This document shows positions 54,427 to 64,000 of a stretch of DNA of 64,000 bases, piece by piece. The first letter of the stretch is position 1; each line of letters starts with the position of its first letter. The DNA lies in assembly GCA_022113835.1 (NCBI GenBank), contig JAILWY010000016.1, positions 1,863,501 through 1,927,500 of the forward strand, written 5' to 3'. The stretch comes from Atopsyche davidsoni (lineage: Eukaryota; Arthropoda; Insecta; Trichoptera; Hydrobiosidae). The notes beneath the pieces are model-generated. The model saw only the letters and a program-made list of their open reading frames with translations. It was not told the DNA's origin and searched no databases. Both the position numbers and the translations under genes were made by a program.

Positions 54427-54458
<32 letters not shown>
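54427..54458 (+). repeat. Poly(A) tract, 32 A
   Basis: Uninterrupted A run. A ~35-bp sequence (CCAGC.TCCC..CT.TG.ATCACGCT) lies both upstream (54373-54407) and immediately downstream (54459-54493) of it. Confidence 0.92.
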
Positions 54459-54460
<2 letters not shown>

Positions 54461-54609
54461 AGCTTCCCAACTATGAATCACGCTGTATATTCTATAGTTG
54501 AAAAACACCTCACAAAAATTCATGATATTGCAAAATTTTATATCTACTACATAGATCTTAAAAAAATGTCTCTTCAGACCCTAAACTCCGGATCGATATA
54601 GATCTTAGA

Positions 54610-54925
54610 TATATATATAATAAAATATTTTATTTCTCATCATAGTCTCCTTTTAGTTCGATACATTTAGTCCACCGTTTTTCCTTCCAAATAATAGGTT
54701 TACTCAAGTCCCTCAAATAGGTGTTTTTTTCAGTGATGATCTTTTCGTTCGACCCAAATCTCTTACCGCCCAGCCATTTCTTCAGGTTTGGAAATAGGAA
54801 ATAGTCGCAGGGGGCTAAATCTGGTGAATATGCGGGATGGGGTAGCAGTTCGTAGCCCAATTTATGGAATTTCGCCATGGCGACTATACAGCATTGTCCT
54901 GATGGAATAGCACTTTTTTCTTCGC
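54610..54925 (-). pseudogene. mariner transposase C-terminal fragment, copy 4
   Basis: VLFHQDNAV (second catalytic Asp) is followed after a stop by MAKFHKLGYELLPHPAYSPD, LAPCDYFLFPNLKKWLGGKR, FGSNEKIITEKNTYLRDLSK and KRWTKCIELKGDYDEK. The third Asp is in APCDYF. This sequence style differs from copies 1-3 and fits a separate mariner subfamily common in animals. Several codons between the second Asp and MAKF are missing, and the N-terminal part is absent. Confidence 0.82.
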
Positions 54926-55146
54926 CAAATGTATTTTCTAGTATCTCACCAGTTTCTTCTAGCTTTGGTTAACGCGTTTTCATATAAGGTATTCACCTTA
55001 CCCAATATTGGATCACACAGTATGTCCAATACCAAGGAATATATCGTTCAAGTAATCTATGTTTATATCCATGTTCGTAAGGTTAATGGCGTGGCAGCCA
55101 TTGTTATTATATTATGATGCTAAGTGTTTCAAGCAGCTTAATGTAT
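54926..55146. other. Nothing recognised
   Basis: AT-rich link between the mariner fragment and the next element. Confidence 0.35.
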
Positions 55147-55689
55147 AGGGTGTCCAGACAGAGTATCGGGTATTTGTTAGTTCAGTTAAACAAAAACTAC
55201 TAGTAATCAAGTATTTTTTTTACTGTTGATTATAAGAATACAAAGTGGAAAATTATTTCGGAAAGATGGTGTTATCCAAATGGTGACCGTTACGCGGTGC
55301 TGGTACTCTTCTAATCTGAAACAAAGATTGCTGATAACACGCTGACACATAGCCTTCGATATTGCTGCCATTTCTGACCTGATGTTTTGTTTCAATTCCG
55401 TTAGGTTCATCGGATTATTCTCATAAACCCTACTTTTAAGGTATCCCCATACAAAATAGTCAAAAGGGCTAAGGTCGGGGCTTCTGGGAGGCCAGTTGAT
55501 GTTACCTCTACGTGAAACGACCATATTAGGGAATAATTCGTAAACAGCTTCAATTGATTGATTGGATGTATAACCACGTTTTTGAGTTGAAACCTTGAAA
55601 CTCCCGCAACTCTGGGCCCAAAAAAATTCACAGCATATCGCAATAACGGTCACTATTCACATTCACCCGATACTCTTTTTGGACAACCT
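55147..55689 (-). mobile_element. Short Tc1/mariner derivative, copy C
   Basis: The ends are AGGGTGTCCAGACAGAGTAT at the left and the inverse of AGGTTGTCCAAAAAGAGTAT at the right, each next to TA. Length is 543 bp, within 11 bp of copies A and B. Confidence 0.87.
55230..55580 (-). pseudogene. Tc1/mariner transposase C-terminal remnant (copy C)
   Basis: The frame reads YTSNQSIEAVYELFPNMVVS, RRGNINWPPRSPDLSPFDYF, VWGYLKSRVYENNPMNLTEL, KQNIRSEMAAISKAMCQRVI, SNLCFRLEEYQH. The third catalytic Asp motif (SPDLSPFDYF) is intact. The first two Asp residues and the DNA-binding domain are missing, as in copies A and B. Confidence 0.8.
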
Positions 55690-56532
55690 ATACATTAAAT
55701 CTTCGAAAATTCTTATATGTATTATATATACTCGTATCAGTTTTGGTAACAATAAAAATAACACTTGCTCGGATCGATATCTCTGGCGCCCAAAGCTTGC
55801 AACCCCTCCGCCCCTGGGAGCCTCCAGACAGGGTCGCTCGGGGATGTCGTATACATGCACAGTCGATATGTTTCAAACAATTAAAATCTGCTTTAGTAAT
55901 TTAACGAAACCTTTGATGGTTCAGTACACCCCCAACAATTTACTTTGATTTTCAGAACACGATAGAAAACCCCAAAATACATGTTTAATTATTATTTTAT
56001 AAATAATTTTGTTTAATCTACGCTCACATACTACTGTTAATAAAACAGAAAATTTTAAATGAACAAAAGAACTTGTATAATTTACGAAATGTTAAAAACA
56101 CAGTTTATAAAGACACATATAAATTAAATTAGATACGATACAATTTTTCAAGATAACGGATTTATTTTTTTCACCCTTGCGGTTTTCAGCCCTTACTAAG
56201 TGCTTTTCCCATAGCATCCTCGTTTCTCGCATATTTACCCAAGTAAAAAAATCTTCGTGTGTTATCTAAAATAGTTCACTATACTGTTAATTTAAAAATA
56301 AATAAATGAGCAAAATTTTTATCAAGTATATTTACACACAAATTTTTAACTATCCATACTGGTTTGAATAGTTTTACTCTAAAATAAAACAATAGGTTTG
56401 AATTGCGATAAATCTCGAAATTTACTCGTAAACTTTTTTGCATGAGTACGTATTAAAAAGAAGTATGAAATATTAAGTAATCTATAAACATCGTAAACAG
56501 ATTTTTTATCTCTATAAATAACTTTTCTAAGA
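55690..56532. other. No gene recognised
   Basis: A GC-richer patch at 55770-55860, otherwise AT-rich. Confidence 0.4.
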
Positions 56533-56860
56533 AAAATATCTTCTTCTTCAGAAGGTTGTTGACCATCTCGCTGAACATATCTCTATGTCTGTTTATAATT
56601 TCCTAAGGGAGAATAGTGTAGTGAGTCTTCAGGTCCTTCAGGAAAAGTCTGCGCATTGCTGTTTAATCTTTTCCTTACAAAACTCTAGCATTTAGATCTG
56701 ATATTCCTTCTGTACGAGGCTGCAGAAAAAATAGCAGAACATCCCTCCTCTACAAGAAGGGATGTTCTGCTTTCAGAACACATCTCTCTCCAATCGTTTC
56801 AAGTCCACTAATTTATTACCGATCCTTTGCATACATTCAGAGTATACAATGGGAAACAAC
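56533..56860 (+). repeat. SINE-like repeat R7a with internal inverted segment
   Basis: CTTCTTCAGAAGGTTGTTGA, TTTCCTAAGGGAGAATAGTG, TTTAGATCTGATATTCCTTC, CAAGTCCACTAATTTATTAC. In the middle, AGCAGAACATCCCT (56733-56746) is repeated inverted as AGGGATGTTCTGCT (56758-56771), a perfect 14-bp hairpin absent from the other copies. Confidence 0.7.
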
Positions 56861-58246
<1,386 letters not shown>

Positions 58247-58345
58247 ATACGTTGCTCTTAGAAAATCATGAACACTGGCTCAGCATGAGTATATGCTCAG
58301 TGAAATGGTCGCCAACCTCCTCTGAGGAGAGGCACTTGATGAAGA
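58247..58345 (-). repeat. SINE-like repeat R7a, 5' fragment, minus
   Basis: The reverse complement reads CTTCATCAAGTGCCTCTCCT, CAGAGGAGGTTGGCGACCAT, CACTGAGCATATACTCATGC and GAGCCAGTGTTCATGATTTT, then stops. Only the first ~95 bp of the family is present. Confidence 0.78.
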
Positions 58346-59791
58346 GAAACACTCCTTGAGTTCAGTATAAACTGAGTATTAACTCAAAACTCTTCTGTAG
58401 CTTAATATAAAATTTTGTATTCAGTTAATCTGGTTTCTTGGGTGATGACCTGCTTCAATTTTTCGGAGCCCCAAAAAAATATATCACCCCACAACACCAG
58501 CTCCTAAAACCTACGATCACACCCAGCTCTGTTTTATTTTATATTATTATATATAACATTTTGTCCAAAAAAATTGTTTCAAATAGTATAAGATTGAAAT
58601 CTTTTGATTCCGTTTAAGTATTTTATAAATTAATTTTAAACGAAGAGTATTATGCGTGTATCATGAATAGGGAATTAAATTAAAAATATTCCTCCCCGAA
58701 TGGAAGCGACAACCAGCTCGAGGGGTTCGGGGATTCCGCGCGATCGCTTTCAAAGGGCGGCTCGTGGGGAGCAAAGTTGCCACATTTTCAAACAAATTTA
58801 ATAGCAAATAAAAAGGAATCCGCGGCTGAATCCGCGCAACATTAATGAGGTCTTAAAAAAGTTTCCTTTTTAAATTCAACTTTGATGTCGATATTATATT
58901 TTCGCCGAAACTGAGGCTCTTCGGCGGGGGAAAAAAGCAAAACGCGAGAGGAATTATTTTCCACGACAAACTGTGTTTCATTCTCAAGATTTGAACAAAC
59001 ACGAATAGTCAAATGTAAAGATTTTTTAAATAATAATTGTCGTGATCTTCTAGGCATTCGGCTTTTCATATTTGTTAAGCTCTTAAGCTGAAAATGGAGC
59101 AGTTGGGTTTAAAAAAATTGAAAGAAGAATAATTTTATTAAAGTTAAAAAATTCAAAGGATTTACTTTATTACTTGATTATTTGCGTCGTTTATTGTGTT
59201 TAATTTAATATAATAATATTATTTTTAGTATAATATGTTTTTGATTAAAAATACTGTTATATAGAAAATAGAACAGTTTATTTTTTACACTTAATAAAAT
59301 GTACAACTGTAGCGTTTGCCCGTGTATATTATAAAGGTACTCATCCCGAGAACAGTCTCCAATTAAAATGATCCCTCCATCCCCTTACCACTGAAGAATA
59401 TGGAACAATTAGGGAGGCTTTCATCAGGTGACTGCTGTATCGATCTCCACCCCCGGTGGCTGCTGCTGCAGGCTCCCATTTCCGCTTTTCTTTGTTGAGA
59501 TTTGTGTCAGTTATATAACACAAAGCTATTTCCCCAGCAACAATGCGAGCTTTGAGCTGATTCACAGAGTCTTCGAATTTGTCATTCAATCATTGAGATT
59601 AATGAGATGAGTCGTCGATTCTCAAAACTCGCTCTGGATTTAAAAAAAAAACACCTCTAGATATATATGAACAGTTATTTAATAATTGAAATTAATTGGA
59701 TGAATCGTCGAGTTGCAAAACCCTCTTTGGGGTTTATTATCGGTCAATATATATTTTTTTAATGAATCATGTATTCAAATATAATCATTAT
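58346..59791. other. No gene recognised
   Basis: GC-richer patches at 58690-58850 and 59420-59480. Frames up to 82 codons without known domains. Confidence 0.4.
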
Positions 59792-59801
59792 ACAATATGA
59801 C

Positions 59802-59986
59802 CTTGTTGAGGGACAAGGCATTTGAATGGTGAAGATCCATCAGATGCATGACTAAACGTTTAGTCAGTTTAGTCATGCATCTGATGATGACCCGGTCATT
59901 GGGTCGAAACTAGTAATGCAAATAATTTCAATAAACTCAAAAGTGAAGACAAAAATACAAAGTTACTTTTTATAATTATAATTAGA
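59802..59986 (-). mobile_element. Foldback retroelement R1, copy 8
   Basis: The 3' tail is at the left (CTTGTTGAGGGACAAGGC); a perfect 10-bp duplication, ACAATATGAC, flanks it (59792-59801 and 59987-59996). One arm is shortened: the tail GAAGATCC joins directly to ATCAGATGCATGACTAAAC. The full-length arm holds the best ribozyme-like core in the window, on the plus strand. Confidence 0.88.
59876..59920 (+). ncRNA. Hammerhead-ribozyme-like motif in R1 copy 8
   Basis: TGCAT (59876-59880), CTGATGA (59881-59887), one extra T, GACCC, loop GGTCATT, GGGTC, GAAAC (59906-59910), TA, GTA, ATGCA (59916-59920). Helix I and helix II are each five pairs and helix III two pairs, with predicted cleavage after A59915 (GUA is an accepted NUH site). 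Relative to copy 7, an inner T:T opposition in helix II is C:G here. Activity is unproven, and the motif is antisense to the element's 3' tail. Confidence 0.55.
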
Positions 59987-60109
59987 ACAATATGACAGTT
60001 TTGTACTTAAAATTTAATTTTCAAGTTACAAAACTCGTTCTGGTATTTTATTTTAAGTAAACCACTCATAAATATTTTCAACCACTAAAATAGTGCAAAG
60101 CACTACTGT

Positions 60110-60270
60110 TATTCTTCTTCTTCTGATGCTTCTCCTCATAGAAGGTTTGTGACCATTTCCTTGAACATATCTTTATCCTAAGGCAGTCTCACCAATTTGG
60201 CAAGCCACTGGCGCGAATTTCGCATCCACGTAAACTTCCTTCTTCCAATGCCCCCTTTTTCATTCGATTT
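60110..60270 (+). repeat. SINE-like repeat R7b, plus copy
   Basis: TTCTTCTTCTTCTGATGCTT, CTCCTCATAGAAGGTTTGTG, GAACATATC, GGCAGTCTCACCAATTTGGC, CACTGGCGCGAATTTCGCAT and CCACGTAAACTTCCTTCTTC, matching the 25.19-kb copy segment by segment. Confidence 0.75.
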
Positions 60271-62257
60271 TTCCTGTTGGCGTTAAATATTCGCGTACGC
60301 GCGCCGCAGGTTGAGAAGCGCTGCACTGGACCTCGGGGGCTCCAGGCATCGATACATCACGCCCTTAATTTAATACACAGAACCGGGGAACTTGGAATCC
60401 AAATCCAATGTGAAAGCAATGGATTATGGTAAAACACGTCGATCAAAATTCAACGCGTTTTCCACTCAACCAAATATCGCGTAACCGTTCGGTGATATAA
60501 AATAAAATGGAAGGCAACTGCTCTAAAACCCATACAAAAAAACCAAAAAAATATTTTTAGCTCAGCGCTATTTTTTCTAAGTGCTGATATTTTTTAATAA
60601 AAGCATCTGTAGAATTGGAAGATTTTTTGGGTGTTTAGCTGCTTGATGATTTCGAACCTGCGATTTCTCTAACTAGCTAGCTTTATTAAAAAAAATTGTT
60701 TTCAAATATTTTAGGCTTCTGTTTTGGGGTGTCATGAAAATAGAAAACGAAAAAATCTGTGCACTTATAAACTTTTAATTAATTCAAAACAACACAACAA
60801 AAATTCTCTTTAACTTGATAACTTGAATTAATTTATTATATATTAATTTTAACAAAAATTTATTTTTAATAACATGTCATAAATTCTCTTAAAATAACGT
60901 CTTGAATATATTCCAACCACCTAGTAGGAGTCGAAAAGTAAAATGTTGTGTAAATATATTAGGCCTCTGCATGGAGGTGGTATGAAAATACAAAACGAAA
61001 AAAATGATGGAGCGGTTATTCAAAACCAGAGCATGTTTTCTAAATAAAAAAATTTCGATACAAATTTATATCGCGAAATCAAATCTTGTATTTTCCATCC
61101 AGCGGTTTCCTTGACTTGAAAAAACGATCACGATACAATAAGTAAAGCAATCCCTCTAGGAGGGGGAGGGCGAAGGCTCGCCCTGAAGCTTTCCTGAAAA
61201 CTGTACTATTTGCTGAACGGAGAAAATGTTATCGAGATTCTTATTTATAATACTCACACAGACTTATTAAAAATATTCTAAGCACACTGAAAGTGCAATG
61301 CACACACACAATAATTTTTCTTGTTTAACCTATCTACATAGTTGTGGTAAAAATGTGTGTTCATGGTAGTTATTTTATGTCTCGGGCCAAACTCGTGTGA
61401 ACAGAAGACATAACGCAACATTTATTTTCTCAAATATATAAATCACGTACAAACCTTTTTCGTTGTATTCTCGATGCGCCATGCATTTAAAATATGCGTT
61501 TAAAACAACAGTGAAGCCATTCTGAACAGGCTTTAAACAAAGGGTGAAACAAACTTAATTTTGTATCCGGCGCCGGCGGGGCGGCCGCTGAAAAAAACCA
61601 TTCATAAAATTTCCAAAGCTAATTAGAGTGCTTATAGCCTTTTAATTTTTAAAACTGTTTCCTTTCACGAAGCACTCCGCTTTCACGCTCGTAAGCGGTT
61701 TTTTAGAGGCACTGTCCGCTGCCAAATTAATATACGCACTTGTTAGATGAAACTTGTTTCATACTTTGAATCTACCTGCGTTTTTGTCCAACCCATCTGA
61801 AAATTTTAAAACTCATTATATTTTTTAATACTTCATATTTTAATCAAAAACATTAGTTGCCATGTGTAACGATTTATTTTGATTATGCACGCTTTGAATT
61901 AAGTAATTAATTCAATACTTCGTATTTGAATCAAAAATATTACTTGCCATGTATAATGATTTATTTTGAATACAAAGCGTGTTGTTTCATATTCGTTGTT
62001 TACTCAAATAGTTCATTTTTGTTTATTTACATTTAAACGTTTGTATAACCTTTCTTTTCACTCAAACGTTACAAGAATTTTTTGAAAAGTGAGTAATCGA
62101 GATGTGCACATCTCGTTTTACAGTTTTCTGACTATTGCTATAAGAGTTTGAGTTTCGTTTGCAATTTAAAATTAGTGGCAATATATTTACTAGATAATTT
62201 GACAATTTTTAATACGGCATAGTGTTAAGCAAGGATTTTGATAAAATCTATCTATTA
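60271..62257. other. No gene recognised
   Basis: GC-richer patches at 60290-60370 and 61560-61620. Two similar AT-rich stretches at 61800-61870 and 61905-61985 (GAATCAAAAA.ATTA.TTGCCATGT) suggest a weak local duplication of about 105-bp period. Confidence 0.4.
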
Positions 62258-62349
62258 CAGTAATACCCCGCTTTACGCGACCCCGTTATGCACGATTTCA
62301 CTTTAACGCGAATTTCATATTTTAAGAATGTGTATGAACATATTATAGT

Positions 62350-62469
62350 CAATGACTTCTCTTAACAATTAAAAACAGCGTTGGGCGTTATGAACGTATT
62401 TTCCAAGAACGTAAAAGAAACGCTACCCAAAAGACAATCGATGCATTTTTCAGTAAAAGTAACATGTAA
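62350..62469 (+). pseudogene. Tigger/jerky-type transposase C-terminus
   Basis: The frame reads approximately LTIKNSVGRYERIFQERKRN then ATQKTIDAFFSKSNM, followed by TAA at about 62467-62469. This is a clear C-terminal signature of the pogo/Tigger/jerky transposases. The stretch is 35-40 codons only; the DNA-binding and catalytic domains are absent. Confidence 0.7.
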
Positions 62470-62613
62470 TACTGCATAAAGTGTCTGTCTTAGAATTAAA
62501 GTGATTGATTCAAAAGATTCGTATATTTTGTATTAAGTTTTGACTTTGTGTGTATGTTTAATCGTAAACCCCGATATACGCGAATTTCACTTAACGCGAT
62601 TTTTTCCGGAACG

Positions 62614-62847
62614 TATCTTAACACATCCCACGTGATTCTTTTCATTTTCAGCATTTTCGTATTCAAAATCATATAAACTTGTTCATTTATTTTAAGATTA
62701 TTATTTTAAAAATACTGTCTCGATCCCCAAATCACTGCAAATTGATTAGTTTATTTAAAAATAAAAATGAACAACCCCTATTCTCAACTATCGGAAGTAA
62801 TCCAATACGTTGCAAAAAAATCTCAAGATGAGTAATTCTAAGACGCG
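62614..62847 (-). repeat. Repeat R5, copy 2
   Basis: The reverse complement matches 40311-40640: CTCATCTTGAGATTTTTTTG, AATCAATTTGCAGTGATTTG, GGGATCGAGAC, CACGTGGGATGTGTTAAGAT. Here the TTAA where R6 inserted at 40641 is uninterrupted. Confidence 0.7.
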
Positions 62848-63030
62848 GTAAACCCCGATATACGCGAATTTCACTTAACGCGATTTTTTCCGGAACGGGT
62901 ATTACTGTATTACTTGGATGTGCTCGATCTGATCAATTTGATTCGTGTAGTGAGGGCTTACGTTTCTTGACTAATTATTAAAGATGATACGGTAGTGTAA
63001 TATAATGGCATGGTAGGGTAGAAGGCTGGT

Positions 63031-63130
63031 GCCGAGCCCCGCCCCTTCCCGCGGGCCAATGGGCGCGCGTTATTGTGTCACGTGACACCCAATGTGCCGC
63101 GCTATAAGGCGCAGTCAGTAGCTCCCTTAT
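63031..63130 (+). promoter_or_regulatory. Promoter-like cluster: GC box, CCAAT, E-box palindrome, TATA-like
   Basis: In order: CCCCGCCCC (63037-63045, Sp1/KLF type), CCAAT (63056-63060), GTGTCACGTGACAC (63075-63088, perfect 14-bp palindrome with a CACGTG E-box of the USF/TFEB kind), CCAAT (63089-63093), CTATAAG (63102-63108), then TCAGT (63115-63119, arthropod initiator-like) and TTATATATAT. The density of canonical motifs in 90 bp is unlike anything else in the window. No coding exon is recognised downstream within 870 bp. Confidence 0.55.
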
Positions 63131-64000
63131 ATATATTTTTTATTTTCAAATTTAACGACGTATTTATTTTTTGTGCCGGGCCCAGCGCGTGTCCTATATT
63201 ACCCCTGTGTGACCTTTATGCAGAAAGACTCTACTGAAGGCCGTAATTAACACGTAAGATATAAATTTATAATGGAGGCTCACGTGCACGCTTATCTTTT
63301 ACATACCGAAAAATTGGCGGAATAAATTATAGTAAACAAAACATGCCCTTGGTAGGTGTACTTGACGAGTATTTTAAATGAAATTATAATTGCATTAAAC
63401 ACATATGCATAGAAAATATTTATAGTAAAACAATGATTCATAGCACATGATTTGCATATTGTTTGGCGGAATTTCAATTTTTATTTAAAAAAATTATTTT
63501 TATTAATTTTATTTAAAATGTTGTGAAACCGCGGAATGTTCTGTTTTACGAGCAGTCGTTTGCTGCATTTTTAATGCGATAATCTCTATTTACCGGGAAG
63601 CGAGACTCCCAACCGCCTCTCCCAGGGCAATACTTCGTCCACTACGAAATAAAAACGGCATTTTAAAACTCGCTGTCTGAAAATAGAATGTAGTTAACGC
63701 AAAAGCAGACACGATGAAGCTTTAAGCAGCCGACACACTGAGCAACACAACCGACAACCTATTTGTAATAAGCCAATCGCGAACCATAAAATTTATTGAT
63801 TTTCTCGGCAAACGTGGATTAGTATGCTTTTCTACAGTAGACGAGGAGCAAGTAAGCAATGAGGTAAATTCCGTGTGCTGGACCTGACCTAACCGACTGT
63901 ATGAGGAATGCCTGGAATGAGGAAGACGCCATGACGTCACCGAAGAAAACGCATCCTGTGATCCTACAAGCGTGATAACAGATGGATCCTTTGGAGGTAA
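63131..64000. other. No gene recognised downstream of the promoter-like cluster
   Basis: There is a possible splice donor (CACGTAAG at about 63251-63258). A 72-codon minus frame (63722-63940) is of mixed composition without a recognised domain. If the 63.03-kb cluster is a promoter, the first exon could be non-coding and lie here. Confidence 0.3.

Larger units (their letters stand above)
62258..62907 (+). mobile_element. pogo/Tigger-like element, copy 2, with R5 inside
   Basis: Left end CAGTAATACCCCGCTTTACG, right end GGTATTACTG, with TA immediately outside both, as expected for Tc1/mariner/pogo insertion. The inner part matches copy 1 (24.12 kb). Near the right end a 50-bp block (GTAAACCCCGATATACGCGA to TTTTTTCCGGAACG) occurs twice and identically, at 62564-62613 and 62848-62897, flanking an R5 copy. 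Confidence 0.78.

Noticed and set aside
61800..61985. Tandem repeat array
   Set aside because: Only two partly similar AT-rich stretches (~105 bp apart); too weak to call an array.

Overview
The window looks like AT-rich, intron- or intergenic-type nuclear DNA from an arthropod, most probably an insect. There are no long open frames, no operon-like packing, no rRNA and no functional tRNA gene. The recognisable content is animal-type transposons: mauritiana-like mariner, a second Tc1/mariner group, pogo/Tigger, piggyBac-like TTAA elements, hAT, and two or more SINE-like families. The species cannot be named from the sequence. I found no host protein-coding gene I could defend; one unexplained 106-codon open frame (2068-2385) is listed as hypothetical.

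Layout. 0-9.7 kb: SINE-like (R2), foldback (R1, R3) and R7 repeats, with a CpG-rich island at 6.27-6.55 kb. 9.7-19.2 kb: mostly anonymous AT-rich DNA, then a dense cluster of R2 copies (inverted tRNA-like pair at 13.0-13.6 kb, foldbacks at 16.5, 17.7 and 18.8 kb). 19-29 kb: anonymous DNA with a pogo/Tigger derivative (24.1 kb) and a piggyBac-like MITE carrying a nested R1 copy (25.5 kb). 28.9-33.4 kb: broken mariner, a short Tc1/mariner derivative, a piggyBac transposase remnant and an hAT-like element. 35-45 kb: R1, R7, a local duplication, a second piggyBac-like MITE, a second short Tc1/mariner derivative and a second mauritiana-like mariner. 45-56 kb: R3, a nested hAT element, a third (dead) mariner, a fourth mariner fragment and a third short Tc1/mariner derivative. 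56-64 kb: R7 copies, a 127-bp AT microsatellite, an R1 copy, a second pogo/Tigger copy and a promoter-like cluster at 63.03-63.13 kb.

The most interesting content is family R1: eight copies of a ~200-250 bp element with two inverted arms, a unique 3' tail with a fixed end, and 9-13 bp target-site duplications. Each arm carries a hammerhead-ribozyme-like motif (CTGATGA, helix II hairpin, GAAAC, two-base loop, GTC or GTA, flanking TGCAT/ATGCA helix I). Three copies keep the whole core. Long, variable-length target duplications argue for reverse-transcription-based insertion rather than cut-and-paste. The tRNA-like R2 family shows the same foldback plus long-duplication architecture, and R3 shows the foldback. 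This suggests non-autonomous retroelements that become palindromic during insertion. Ribozyme activity is an inference that needs an in vitro test, because every copy has one extra U next to helix II.
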